Shown here in pieces: positions 17,671-26,320 of a stretch of DNA of 64,000 nt. The stretch's first letter is position 1. Each line of letters starts with the position of its first letter. A model generated the notes under the pieces. It had not been told where the DNA came from. It saw only the letters and a list, made by a program, of their open reading frames with translations, and searched no databases. The DNA is from Synechococcus sp. M16.1 (lineage in GTDB: Bacteria > Cyanobacteriota > Cyanobacteriia > PCC-6307 > Cyanobiaceae), in contig NZ_CP047954.1 of NCBI RefSeq assembly GCF_014279895.1, positions 744,001-808,000 of the forward strand, written 5' to 3'. The translations under genes and the position numbers were made by a program.

Positions 17671-18479
17671 TAGTCATCATCTCCCATTACTGATTCCCAT
17701 AGTTGCTTATCGTATCCAAATCTTCGGATCCATTGATCAATAATACTAGGTAGGACCTCAGAATCAAAATTAAGCTCGTCTATTAGTGTAATTCGACCAG
17801 ATTGAGCATGGAAATGACCAGGCGCCAGCTCATGTGCGAGAGCAAGCCACTTTTGTGCCCAATCTTGGTCAGAGCGAATAGCCGAAGAGATTATTTGTTC
17901 GATCGCAAATGGCCAAAATGAACAAGCAAAAATTGGATCATTTAATGCCATATTCTTAATGCTAGTAAGAGAGACATTACCTGATTCAGTTTGGAAGTTA
18001 TTAGAGAGCTGGATGGATGGACCGTCTTCTTCATCGATATCAACTCTTGCTATTCTATTGCCTAAAGCAGCTGGAATCATAGGCAATAAGCTTCCAGTGT
18101 TAGACGATATTGTCATTAAAAATGATTTAGATTGACATACAATTGCCTTTGAAGAGTTGTCAAATAAACGAATACGAAAGTATGGCTTGCCATCGATATT
18201 TATAAACTTCTGGGATTTAAGATCTAGAATAAGAGGAAACTTAAGGGGCTCTGAAAGGGGATAGTTTTTATATGCTGTCTTTGGCGCACTATCCCAAGCA
18301 TAAATTGATAATGTAAGTTTCTCGATATCAAGATCTTTAAAGTATGCTTTTTGATCAATACTAGTGATTATCAACTTGTCGAAATTTGGTGTGATGTTCC
18401 ATGAGAAGGCATGTTGGGGCAGAAGTTTAATTTGACGAGGAGTCGTTCTGCTTTTTGCTGTGGATTTAATGTTATTCAT
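17670..18479 (-). CDS. Module 2 protein B, function unknown
   Basis: 269 residues. The N-terminal half is beta-rich (LTLSIYAWDSAPKTAY, KPYFRIRLFDNSSKAIV). The C-terminal half is helical, with PIFACSFWPFAIEQIISSAI and an Asp/Glu-rich tail. Position and plan equal protein B of module 1 (13048). The ATG overlaps the ATPase stop (ATGA). No enzyme motif is recognised; a structural adaptor or sensor role is possible but unproven. Confidence 0.7.
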   Translation of the reverse strand: MNNIKSTAKSRTTPRQIKLLPQHAFSWNITPNFDKLIITSIDQKAYFKDLDIEKLTLSIYAWDSAPKTAYKNYPLSEPLKFPLILDLKSQKFINIDGKPYFRIRLFDNSSKAIVCQSKSFLMTISSNTGSLLPMIPAALGNRIARVDIDEEDGPSIQLSNNFQTESGNVSLTSIKNMALNDPIFACSFWPFAIEQIISSAIRSDQDWAQKWLALAHELAPGHFHAQSGRITLIDELNFDSEVLPSIIDQWIRRFGYDKQLWESVMGDDD

Positions 18480-20500
18480 TGCACAACCTCATCAAGTGAC
18501 TCGTTATTTAGGTCTTCTATGGGCCTTCGTATGAGTTTATATCGTATAACATAACCCCAATAAGGATGAAGACCATCAAAAATTAGTTCGAATTCAGAGC
18601 CGTATGGACGTATTTCGATTTTATTCAAGTCTGCCGTAAATGCGCATCCATTTTCTTCAAGCAGTCGACACGTCGATAAATTGAAATCAAATGGGTCATA
18701 GTCCTTGAAAGGATTGCCATTTCCTTCAAGGCAATCTGCTGCAATTTCAACTTTGAACATATCACCCTCTTCGTATTCATATTCTTCATTAGAAGTAACT
18801 GCGATTTTACCCTCTGACTGAGAAACTGAAATGGCGGAACGCCGTGGACTATTGATTTCGATATCAACCACATCTTGTGTATCCTTTTTGTCGGTATTAG
18901 ATTTATTTTTTTTCAACTCCGATGGTAGTAGTGATTCAACAGAAACTACTGGGAAAAGATCCGAAAAGTAATCAGGGTCTGAATCATTCTCTGCATCAAG
19001 AACATAGGTTAGAAATTTATTCGCTGAATTTCGAAATAGTCTCAATATCAGTAGAGAGGAAGTCTTTTGAAAACGAACAGCATCTGCATTGAAATCTATA
19101 TTCTTAGCATTAAATTTTAAATGACTTGGTTCTTCAAATAGCTGTAATAAAGAATCTATTCGGGGTTGAAAAGTAGTTGTCAAGACGTGTAGATCATCTC
19201 TTTGTGATGCGATCTTTAGCATTGGCCTTATTTCTTCCCATATAATTTGGTCGCTTCTCATCATCAAACCCTTAGAGCTTGATTTTTTTAAGCCGGGTTT
19301 GGCTGAAGATGAAGTACGTTCTACATTAGATTTCTTTTGAATGAATACTGAATATAAAGGGAAGTTGGTTGGAGTGTCATTTTTGTATTTTATTGGTGGA
19401 CTAAACTGAACTTCTATCATATTGCCGTTTTTGATATTCTGAAAAATTTCTTCTGGAGTTGCATTTTCCTCAAAGAAGGATGATCTTAAGGGTGACTCGA
19501 GTTCTTCAGGTTTTAGATTACTGCGGAGTTTATAGATGTTTTTGCCTATTTGTTCTTTGCCCCTATTCGCGCGAGCACTTAAGCAAAAGTCAATTAAGTC
19601 TTTGTTGACATAGCTCTTGGCATCGTCTGTTACTTCTGATGCAATTATTTGCATCAAAGTATTCTTATCAAGGATTTTATCGTCTAAGTTCACGACAAGC
19701 TTGTCTTCTAGAATAGGCAAAGCCCAGTTATTAATTAGTGCACTTAGGAGATTATTGAAGTCATATTGGTCGGCTTCTAGAAGTACAAAGTCAGTGCCAG
19801 TATCAACTTCATTTCTGCTTGACATTTCAAAAACTCTTTCGAATGCTTCATTCTCTTCGTCACTAACAAAATGATCCTCGTTATTACTTCCCTTTCTAAA
19901 ATATGCGTCACATTCGCGAATTTCTAATGCATTGAGTTTATGTGGCTTTGCCATAAGGCATTTCCCTTGGACTTTGGTTTTGCCGCCTTTTAGCTTTGTT
20001 CTGCAAAGTACAGTCCAAATTGAGGATAATCCCCAAATGGCTACCTTGCCTTGGTTCGCTGAACCAAGATTTTGTGATCCTTTACTCCCTGTATGAACTT
20101 GACCGGAGAAGTGAAAATATTTTTCCCAATCCTCATCTTGTAATCCAGTAGTTCCTCTATCAGATAGAATCACAACGCTGTATTTTCGGTTATACATTTC
20201 TCCTATGTCGCCACTATCTTTAAGCCACTGCAGTAGGCGGCTTGAGACGATCTTGTCGTATAACTTGTAGTTTTGCTTGTCTATGTGCTTGAAGCTGATT
20301 GAAACTACGGCTTTTTGGGAAGAAAGGCTTCTGGCATCTAGAGAATTCTGAATTAATTCGCGTATGAAAATTTCCGACTCGTCACGATTTTCGGGGCGAA
20401 AATTTTTCTTCTCCAAAGGTGTCCTTGAGACTCCTGCCGATATTTTCCGCGTGTTTGCCTCCCAGGCAAATTTTGATAGTGGTCGATTAAATAAGTCCAT
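18476..20500 (-). CDS. GHKL ATPase, module 2 protein A
   Basis: 674 residues with a complete Bergerat fold: Glu48 and Asn52 in FIRELIQNSLDARS, Asp114 in ILSDRGTTGL, and a lid NLGSANQGKVAIWGLS (about 144-159). After the lid the sequence IWTVLCRT parallels LLTVLFSS in module 1, so the two ATPases share more than the ATP site. The C-terminal third has Ser/Asp-rich linkers and beta segments. The gene is clearly AT-rich, which points to a different donor from module 1. It is coupled at both ends to its neighbours. Confidence 0.8.
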   Translation of the reverse strand: MDLFNRPLSKFAWEANTRKISAGVSRTPLEKKNFRPENRDESEIFIRELIQNSLDARSLSSQKAVVSISFKHIDKQNYKLYDKIVSSRLLQWLKDSGDIGEMYNRKYSVVILSDRGTTGLQDEDWEKYFHFSGQVHTGSKGSQNLGSANQGKVAIWGLSSIWTVLCRTKLKGGKTKVQGKCLMAKPHKLNALEIRECDAYFRKGSNNEDHFVSDEENEAFERVFEMSSRNEVDTGTDFVLLEADQYDFNNLLSALINNWALPILEDKLVVNLDDKILDKNTLMQIIASEVTDDAKSYVNKDLIDFCLSARANRGKEQIGKNIYKLRSNLKPEELESPLRSSFFEENATPEEIFQNIKNGNMIEVQFSPPIKYKNDTPTNFPLYSVFIQKKSNVERTSSSAKPGLKKSSSKGLMMRSDQIIWEEIRPMLKIASQRDDLHVLTTTFQPRIDSLLQLFEEPSHLKFNAKNIDFNADAVRFQKTSSLLILRLFRNSANKFLTYVLDAENDSDPDYFSDLFPVVSVESLLPSELKKNKSNTDKKDTQDVVDIEINSPRRSAISVSQSEGKIAVTSNEEYEYEEGDMFKVEIAADCLEGNGNPFKDYDPFDFNLSTCRLLEENGCAFTADLNKIEIRPYGSEFELIFDGLHPYWGYVIRYKLIRRPIEDLNNESLDEVVQ

Positions 20501-20721
20501 CAGTCAATCTTGAAGGGCTGGAAGGTTTCATTAGAGGCCTCAAACTTTTTGCACACTTCTTGTACCTTTGCTCGCAAGGCTTTCTGAATCGCCTTGGCTT
20601 GACTTTCTGAGTAGGAGTAATTGCTCTTATTAGAGAGATTTCCCACCAAATCCAAAGCTTTAAGCGCTTTTGGAACGCGCTTGTTCGCCAGTTCTACGAA
20701 GTGATCTGAATTGGGCTTCAC
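20500..20721 (-). CDS. Small helical protein heading module 2
   Basis: 73 residues: FVELANKRVPKALKALDLVG, then a GNLSNKSNYSYSESQA stretch and an amphipathic helix. I recall similar short proteins next to restriction or ATPase defence genes, but no function is known to me. Its stop overlaps the ATPase start by one base. Likely promoter sequence lies in the AT-rich 20722-20770 interval. Confidence 0.65.
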   Translation of the reverse strand: MKPNSDHFVELANKRVPKALKALDLVGNLSNKSNYSYSESQAKAIQKALRAKVQEVCKKFEASNETFQPFKID

Positions 20722-20769
20722 AAGAAAATGTATCCTTTTCTTTCTTATAGACGCATCTAGAGCTGCCTG

Positions 20770-20976
20770 TCAAGCGCTCGTAGTGATCTGAATGCTGCAT
20801 TCTGACGCGTACATATGCCAAATGAACGGCGTTACAGCCTTTAAGGGCTTTGACTGGAGATGTCTCGCTGTCCTGACTATCCAGTGTCTATAGGCTTTTT
20901 GAAGTTTCTGCTCGCGTTGCGCATCGCATAGTGCTGACACTCGTTTTTCGTTCAAGCCTTTGCGTTGGGCGATCAC
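20770..20976 (-). CDS. Small protein coupled to the HNH gene
   Basis: 68 residues from a GTG that overlaps the upstream stop by four bases (GTGA). It is basic at its start (IAQRKGLNEKRV) and partly helical. The coupling is the main reason to accept it as a gene; no domain is recognised. Confidence 0.4.
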   Translation of the reverse strand: MIAQRKGLNEKRVSALCDAQREQKLQKAYRHWIVRTARHLQSKPLKAVTPFIWHMYASECSIQITTSA

Positions 20977-21425
20977 TCCCCCAATGCATCCCCTCGGATA
21001 AGCCTGATATCGGCAACCCGGCGGCAGTAAGCGATGAATTCCTCAGGGGTCATGTCCCCTTTTGCGTCATTGGTCTGCCAGCTGACGATTTGAAAGTCAG
21101 GGATCGGCTCAGCTTTGACGTGATCAATGGTTGGCAGCATTGCGAAACGCCTCTTGTAGGCTGCGCCTTGAGCCTTGGCCTTGTCGTTTTTGTACTCGCC
21201 CAGCAGCTCTGGATCCAGCTTGGAACCGTCGTAGGGATCAAAGCCGTTGCAGCGATGAAATGCCTGATGAATGGCCTCTATCGCTTCCTTGACGCTGTAT
21301 TTGCCATCACGCTTCTTGTCGCGCCTAGTAACTGCTACAGCCTTCTTCCGAATTAATTCGCTGTAGTCCTTATCGTTTTGTTTAACCCAGTCAGGAGCAC
21401 TCCAACTCACGCCAACACCAGTCAT
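20973..21425 (-). CDS. HNH-like endonuclease protein
   Basis: 150 residues. The core GFDPYDGSKLDPEL followed by MLPTIDHVKAE (Asp-His of the beta-beta-alpha metal site) and SWQTNDAKGDMTPEEFIAYC (Asn-Asp-Lys region) has the order of HNH endonucleases of the DPY-G...DHV...NxxK type. Such genes often sit beside phage packaging genes. It diverges from the terminase-like gene with only 20 bases between start codons. Confidence 0.65.
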   Translation of the reverse strand: MTGVGVSWSAPDWVKQNDKDYSELIRKKAVAVTRRDKKRDGKYSVKEAIEAIHQAFHRCNGFDPYDGSKLDPELLGEYKNDKAKAQGAAYKRRFAMLPTIDHVKAEPIPDFQIVSWQTNDAKGDMTPEEFIAYCRRVADIRLIRGDALGE

Positions 21426-21445
21426 CCACTGCCCCCTATGTAGCC

Positions 21446-21826
21446 ATGACCCGCAAGAGAGTCACCGCTAGCGAGAAGAAACAACGCCATGAATGGGCGG
21501 TGCGGCAGATTGACGCCGGAATGGGTCTGAGTGAATTAACTGCCTTTACTGCCGAAACATGGGGGTGCAGCCGTAGAAATGCTCGTGATGTCGTCTGTGC
21601 AGCCCACAAGGACTGGCTGGATGCTGCCTACGGGTCAGAGGAGATCGACCAGCGGGACTTGCTCTTCCAGCAGGTGGGACGACTTGAACGCATTGCCCGC
21701 AAGGCTGAAAATGCAGGTCAGTTTTCAGCGGCTGTCGGTGCTATTACGGCGCTGAATCGAATGATGGCCCTGGGTGCTGACCAGAAGGGCTTCCGTGGTC
21801 ACTCAAACCATCACCACCGCCGCTAA
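21446..21826 (+). CDS. Probable phage-type small terminase subunit
   Basis: 126 residues. The first 60 form a helix-turn-helix (GLSELTAFTAETWGCSRRNA). A C-terminal helical pair, RLERIARKAENAGQFSAAVG then AITALNRMMALGA, is the oligomerisation pattern common in small terminases. No large terminase or capsid gene is present, which fits a satellite that borrows a helper phage's particles. Alternatively it is only a DNA-binding regulator. Confidence 0.5.
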   Translation: MTRKRVTASEKKQRHEWAVRQIDAGMGLSELTAFTAETWGCSRRNARDVVCAAHKDWLDAAYGSEEIDQRDLLFQQVGRLERIARKAENAGQFSAAVGAITALNRMMALGADQKGFRGHSNHHHRR

Positions 21827-21887
21827 GACAGGACCAACACAACTGTCCTGCGCACCTGTTACCTCAGCAAGCACGCAGAGCTTGACT

Positions 21888-23354
21888 TCAGAACAGGCAG
21901 TTGAGGTTGAGCGGCGGTAATGTCTCGGGCTTGGAGCCACCCGAGTCAACGTCGAACCCAGACCCCAAAGGGAGTTCGGGGTGCTGTCTCGCCGCCTCAC
22001 CCTTTTTCGCAAATCCCGGCAGGGACTGTTGATGTCCCTCTGTTTCTTGTCCTTCACTCCTTTCTCTAAAAGGAGGTGAGGCATGAGACAAATCGCCCGG
22101 ACCCCCTGCTGCCGCTGCTGGTTGAGGAGCCTCACGCACCCTTGCAGATGGTGAGGCTGCCGAGGCAGCTCGGTAGTGGGTCCACAGCCTGACCTTCACG
22201 CCGTGGCGGCGAGTCTGTCGCTTGGGTGGTTTGCAGCCGTGCTCCTTCAACGCCTCCTTGACGTGGTGGCGATCGCTATGTGGAAGGTTGCACCGGTCTA
22301 TTCCTTTCAGGCACTCATCGAAGGTGAACTCATCATTTGGGATCAGGCCGAAGCGGAGCCAGTGCCCCACGCTTGCCTCAAATGGGTTCTCCAGCTCGAA
22401 GCTCTTGTTCCGCTGGTTGCTCGCTTCCTGGTCCTCCGCTGCCAGGAAGGGAAGCTGCCCAGCCTGATAGGCCAGGACAGCGCCAAGCCAGATGCGGTCG
22501 CGATCTGCCTCAATCCGATCGCAGTCGATCTGGTCAACTTCAATGACAAGGAAGCGCCGGTGGCCGGTGGCATCCCTGAGGAAGTCGTCTCGGTTGCAGG
22601 TTCCGACCATGATTGATCGGCGCGGATGGGCCTCAATGAAGCGCCCATACGGTGCGAGGAAGGTGTCCACTGATGAACTCAGCAGGCCCTTGATCAGTCC
22701 CGATTCCTTGCGGCTGGTCATGTAGTCCAGCTCCGCTGCCTCGTAGCACCAGCAGCTGTGCAGAACGATCAGCTGATCCTTGTGCTTTGGCTGCTGAGTA
22801 TCGACCAGCCACTTCGGCCCAAACAGTTTGCGGAGCGAGGTTGATTTGCCTCTGCCCTGCTCTCCTTTGAACACCACCATGGTGTCGAATTTGGCGCCGG
22901 GGTCATAGATCCTGGCAACGGCTCCCAGCAGCATCACCCGCAGCATCCGGCACGACAGCGGATCGTCCTGGACACCCCAGTAGCTGCCGATTTGATCCAG
23001 GTCGATGGGTTCTAGATCGGGAGCCTTGACCAGGGTCTCGAGGTAGACCGCGACAGGGTGAAATCGGTTCTCCTGGGCGACGCGGAGCACAGCATCTTCC
23101 GCTGGTTTCTGAGCGATCCGCCATCCCCGCTCCGACAAGGCGACGTACAGCTGCTCCAAGGCTGTCCCTGGGATTGGTTGCTCTCCCAGTTCTGGTTGCA
23201 GCAGGAGTTCGTTCCATCGCAATCGTTTCCCAAACTGCGATCTCAACTTCACGCAGAGATTCCCCGGCGTCAGAGCGCTAAGCCTCTTGTTGCCCTTTTT
23301 GTCGGTTGTCCAGCCTTCGATCAGCCAGTCGCCGACGTGCAGGAGATCAGTCAC
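21888..23354 (-). CDS. VapE-type (virulence-associated E) replicative ATPase/helicase
   Basis: 488 residues from the GTG at 23354, chosen because AGGAGG lies eight bases upstream and the start overlaps the end of the primase gene by eight bases; longer starts at 23531 or 23552 would overlap it by about 200. Walker A is GEQGRGKST, then CYEAAELD and the sensor-like MVGTCNRDDFLRDATGHRRF, as in the VapE family that replicates satellites and integrative islands. The last 110 residues are a low-complexity Pro/Ala/Glu tail. Confidence 0.85.
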   Translation of the reverse strand: MTDLLHVGDWLIEGWTTDKKGNKRLSALTPGNLCVKLRSQFGKRLRWNELLLQPELGEQPIPGTALEQLYVALSERGWRIAQKPAEDAVLRVAQENRFHPVAVYLETLVKAPDLEPIDLDQIGSYWGVQDDPLSCRMLRVMLLGAVARIYDPGAKFDTMVVFKGEQGRGKSTSLRKLFGPKWLVDTQQPKHKDQLIVLHSCWCYEAAELDYMTSRKESGLIKGLLSSSVDTFLAPYGRFIEAHPRRSIMVGTCNRDDFLRDATGHRRFLVIEVDQIDCDRIEADRDRIWLGAVLAYQAGQLPFLAAEDQEASNQRNKSFELENPFEASVGHWLRFGLIPNDEFTFDECLKGIDRCNLPHSDRHHVKEALKEHGCKPPKRQTRRHGVKVRLWTHYRAASAASPSARVREAPQPAAAAGGPGDLSHASPPFRERSEGQETEGHQQSLPGFAKKGEAARQHPELPLGSGFDVDSGGSKPETLPPLNLNCLF

Positions 23355-24216
23355 GGTGCTGCCTCCTGAGTCGTTGGAGGGGAGAGCCGAGGTTTGCTCT
23401 GTGGAAGATGGCGAAGGTGCCCCAGCCGACGTGCTGATCGCGCTTGTATCGCCACTCCCCTGTGCATTCTCCGGGGGTGAGCTCAGGTGGGCAGAAGGTG
23501 CTGCCTCTGAAGCATCGGATGGTTTCGCCATCGGTATGGATCTGACAAACAACGTTTGTGTCGCGCCCGCAGATCGGGCAGTGAGCTAATCGCCTCCAGT
23601 TACAACGCACGGTGTTCACGGTGCGGTGCTTTGGAACTGACGTGTGCTCGTTGTCGATGGCCAGTTGAAGAACGGTGTCCCACCAGAAATCGGGTGGAGC
23701 TGACAACGCCTCAGGGCCGCTGCTATCAGGCCAGTAGTAGTGACCGCCTGACGACCAGTGTTTTCCCAGCACGATCACCTGCCGTCCAGGAGAGAAAAAC
23801 TGCTCGAGCTGCTCGCCCGCTCCGGTGCTCTCGTTGAAATGGAAGTGTCCGGCGGTCAGCCCTTGATCAATCGCCTGGTCAACCTGCGCCGGGCTAGGAG
23901 CAAAGAGCAGCTTGAACCGTGAGAGATCTGTATCTCGCTGCACGCGCCAGGTTGAAACGCCTTCTGGGTGGAGGCCCAACTGCCGAGAACGCTCGATTGC
24001 TGATGCGCCGTCAAAGTCGACGCACCACAGCCGATCGCAGCGGACACCGCAAGCAACCACCCCGGGGTGGGTGGAAACCTCTGAGACGCTGAATCCAGGG
24101 TGAGTCGTCCACCCGGAAAGCATCGGAGCCTTCCTTGATTGACCCCAACCAACGGGCAGGAGGCAATGCTGAAGGCTGATGGGCTCAAGCCGTTTCAAAA
24201 CGGTGGGGTCGATCAT
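23347..24216 (-). CDS. Bifunctional primase/polymerase (prim-pol) domain protein
   Basis: 289 residues from the ATG at 24216, preceded by GGAGG at five bases spacing. The acidic pair of the archaeo-eukaryotic primase fold is in LWCVDFDGAS, and the GEQLEQFFSPGRQVIVLG with HWSSGGHYYW segment follows. A C-terminal zinc ribbon (CPIC...C...C) completes it. It pairs with VapE to form the element's own replication module. The 3' end overlaps the VapE start. Confidence 0.8.
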   Translation of the reverse strand: MIDPTVLKRLEPISLQHCLLPVGWGQSRKAPMLSGWTTHPGFSVSEVSTHPGVVACGVRCDRLWCVDFDGASAIERSRQLGLHPEGVSTWRVQRDTDLSRFKLLFAPSPAQVDQAIDQGLTAGHFHFNESTGAGEQLEQFFSPGRQVIVLGKHWSSGGHYYWPDSSGPEALSAPPDFWWDTVLQLAIDNEHTSVPKHRTVNTVRCNWRRLAHCPICGRDTNVVCQIHTDGETIRCFRGSTFCPPELTPGECTGEWRYKRDQHVGWGTFAIFHRANLGSPLQRLRRQHRD

Positions 24217-24388
24217 GACCACCTCCGATTTGGCGCACTGTTTGGAGCACATTGAGCCCACTCAGGCAGATTTTTTTCAACTCCTGCAAGGGTTCTCAGT
24301 GCCGTGACGTACTGCTGCTGTGGCAGAAGGTCGCCTAAATTGACCACATCCTTGGCAGGGAGTGGCCCACGACCGTTTGGTCGTTGGG

Positions 24389-24649
24389 TCATTTTTTTGT
24401 ACCCAACAGCTGATCGCCTTTGATGCGATTCATGCCGTGGTAGCGCATGGCTTCCAGCACCAATGGCACGTTCCAGCGGATTGGTGACGTTGGCGTGATG
24501 CCAGGAATCCAGTGCTTATCGACAACAAGGAACCCACCGCTGATGTCGCGGTTGTCCTTCAGCCAATAACCGGAGACACCCAGCAGCCTTGCTGCTTCAG
24601 ATGTCTTGAACAGCTCGGGGGTTAGCCCTCTTCCAGCGTTTGATGTCAT
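24389..24649 (-). CDS. Small HTH protein, excisionase-like
   Basis: 86 residues. TSEAARLLGVSGYWLKDNRD is a MerR/excisionase-type helix-turn-helix, followed by GGFLVVDKHWIPG and PIRWNV. A relative with the same plan (DYLKRLRDSHGGFLLHGTHY...PITWDID) is encoded at 27162 in element B. The location between replication genes and integrase suits an excisionase or replication control role. Confidence 0.6.
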   Translation of the reverse strand: MTSNAGRGLTPELFKTSEAARLLGVSGYWLKDNRDISGGFLVVDKHWIPGITPTSPIRWNVPLVLEAMRYHGMNRIKGDQLLGTKK

Positions 24650-24902
24650 CGGAAACGGAGACGTTCCCGATAGACCGCATGGCCGCCTTAAAAGCCCGTG
24701 GAGTACCTGCCATCTGAGGGCTGGCGAAGACCTGGTCCCACTGCTCTGGCGTTACGCCACGCAGTTGAAAGGCCACCTTGTTCAGCAACTCACGGTCTTC
24801 ATCAGTGCAGCCTTTCGGCAGTGCAATGGAGCGACCATTAATGGCGTACTTGTTGGCGCGGCGGGTCATGCCGATCTGATCGGGGTGTAGTAACTCCGTC
24901 AA
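24597..24902 (-). CDS. Hypothetical protein upstream of the HTH gene
   Basis: 101 residues, basic, no recognised domain (RRANKYAINGRSIALPKGC; FKAAMRSIGNVSVSDDIKRW). Its end overlaps the HTH gene by about 50 bases in another frame, so one of the two starts may be wrong. Gene order suggests one leftward operon down to VapE. Confidence 0.5.
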   Translation of the reverse strand: MTELLHPDQIGMTRRANKYAINGRSIALPKGCTDEDRELLNKVAFQLRGVTPEQWDQVFASPQMAGTPRAFKAAMRSIGNVSVSDDIKRWKRANPRAVQDI

Positions 24903-25017
24903 CCCGCCGAAGCAGTCGTGGTGGAGGTGGAACCTGGTGATTGCTCAGCCAGGGCAAACCTCTGAGTTGATCAACTTCTAATAGAACTTGCGGGAACTTG
25001 CAAGCGCTAAATCTGGT

Positions 25018-26277
25018 TTAAGCGACGGCAGCGTTGTGCATCCCCACCGCTTCTTCAATGGCAGCTTCATCAACCCAAGCGCCGTAATGCCTGTGGTGAA
25101 CTTGCATCGTGTGCCCCATTAATGCTGCAGCAGTTCGTACCGGAAGCTTGTTTTCGCCAATTGTTGCCCGCCAGGCAAATCCGTGGCGCAGGCTGTAAGC
25201 GGTGATGCGCGGGTCCATATTTCTCATCGCCTGCCAATGCTTACAGCGTGAAAGTTGCTGGGCAAATTCAGCGCCAACGTCCTGAAAACGTCGTTTGTCC
25301 TCAACTAAATCAATCTGCTTCCGTAGTGCCTTCGGCAGCTTCACCAGGCCACTGGCGAACTGGGCAACAGCACGAGCGCCTTCGTTGTTTCTGCCTTCAA
25401 TCTCAAGCGGCATCACCAGCCGTGGCGGCTTCTCTGTCTGCTGCATCGTTTGGATGTTGCGCTTGATGCTGCCGACCCTTGCCTTGCCGTCATCGCCAAC
25501 CCGCAGCACTGCCAGCTCAGCAGGGCGCAACCCGAGGTAGCCAACCAGCGCCACTGCCAGTTTCAGGTCATGGCGACTGTCAGCTTCCAACGCATCCAAC
25601 AGAGCGGTGAACTGGTCTGCCTTGATCGGTGGGGTGAGACGTTCCGTTGTTGATGTCGGGCTGGTGCCGATCAACTCATTGATGCGGTCTTTGGGCGGTG
25701 GCAGAAAACGGTCTGGTGCACCGCAGCGGTCAACAGCGAACTGAAGGAACGCCACAACGTCGTTGAGATTCCGTTTACGCCCCTGACCACCTGGTGCCAT
25801 CTCTTTGAAGTAGGCGGCTGCGTACGCTTCCAACACGCTCATACCGTCGCGTGGTTTGGGCTTCTGGTTGATGACAGCAACAGCACGTTCAACCCGCAGC
25901 TTCAAGTCCCTGAGAGTGCTGCTGCGCCTGTCACCACGGCTTTTGAGGAAGTCAGCAGCAACTGCATCCCAACCTTTGTCCGCCACCTTCTTCGTGCTTG
26001 TGGCTGGCTCTGCCAACGCCTGAGTGTTCAGCCGGGCAGCTTCTTTCAAGCTGACCTTGCGCGAATCCATCAGGTCGTGGATTGCACCAACCGTGTTGAG
26101 GATCGCTGTGGCGTTATCGGCTGTCCAAGTCAGTGGCAGGTAAACGGCACTGCGTGAGCGGTCTTCAAAAATCCGAGTCAGCTGTACCCGGCCACGGTGG
26201 TCTCTGACTGACCAACCTTTGCCGTGCTCGCGCTTCAGCACCTGTCGCAGGTTGTCCGACCAGATGGCTTTGGCCAC
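25018..26277 (-). CDS. Tyrosine recombinase (integrase) of element A
   Basis: 419 residues from the GTG at 26277; this aligns with the start of the second integrase (MAKAAQWL against VAKAIWSD), while the frame to 26337 runs through the arm repeats. The catalytic domain shows LRPAELAVL (first Arg), YSLRHGFAWR (His-x-x-Arg type), MGHTMQVHHRHYGAWVD (His and nucleophile Tyr). It is adjacent to attR1 and should integrate element A into tRNA-Ala(GGC). It is related to, but clearly diverged from, the integrase at 47578. Confidence 0.92.
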   Translation of the reverse strand: MAKAIWSDNLRQVLKREHGKGWSVRDHRGRVQLTRIFEDRSRSAVYLPLTWTADNATAILNTVGAIHDLMDSRKVSLKEAARLNTQALAEPATSTKKVADKGWDAVAADFLKSRGDRRSSTLRDLKLRVERAVAVINQKPKPRDGMSVLEAYAAAYFKEMAPGGQGRKRNLNDVVAFLQFAVDRCGAPDRFLPPPKDRINELIGTSPTSTTERLTPPIKADQFTALLDALEADSRHDLKLAVALVGYLGLRPAELAVLRVGDDGKARVGSIKRNIQTMQQTEKPPRLVMPLEIEGRNNEGARAVAQFASGLVKLPKALRKQIDLVEDKRRFQDVGAEFAQQLSRCKHWQAMRNMDPRITAYSLRHGFAWRATIGENKLPVRTAAALMGHTMQVHHRHYGAWVDEAAIEEAVGMHNAAVA

Positions 26278-26297
26278 GTGATGCAGGTGGTCAGTGC

Positions 26298-26320
26298 TTG
26301 TGCGCCAAATTGTGCGCCAA
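26298..26320 (+). repeat. Right arm-type recombinase site of element A
   Basis: This is a paired TGTGCGCCAA repeat, 22 of 23 bases identical to 9836-9858. It lies between the integrase start and attR1. It probably binds the integrase N-terminal domain and may also couple integrase expression to occupancy. Confidence 0.6.
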
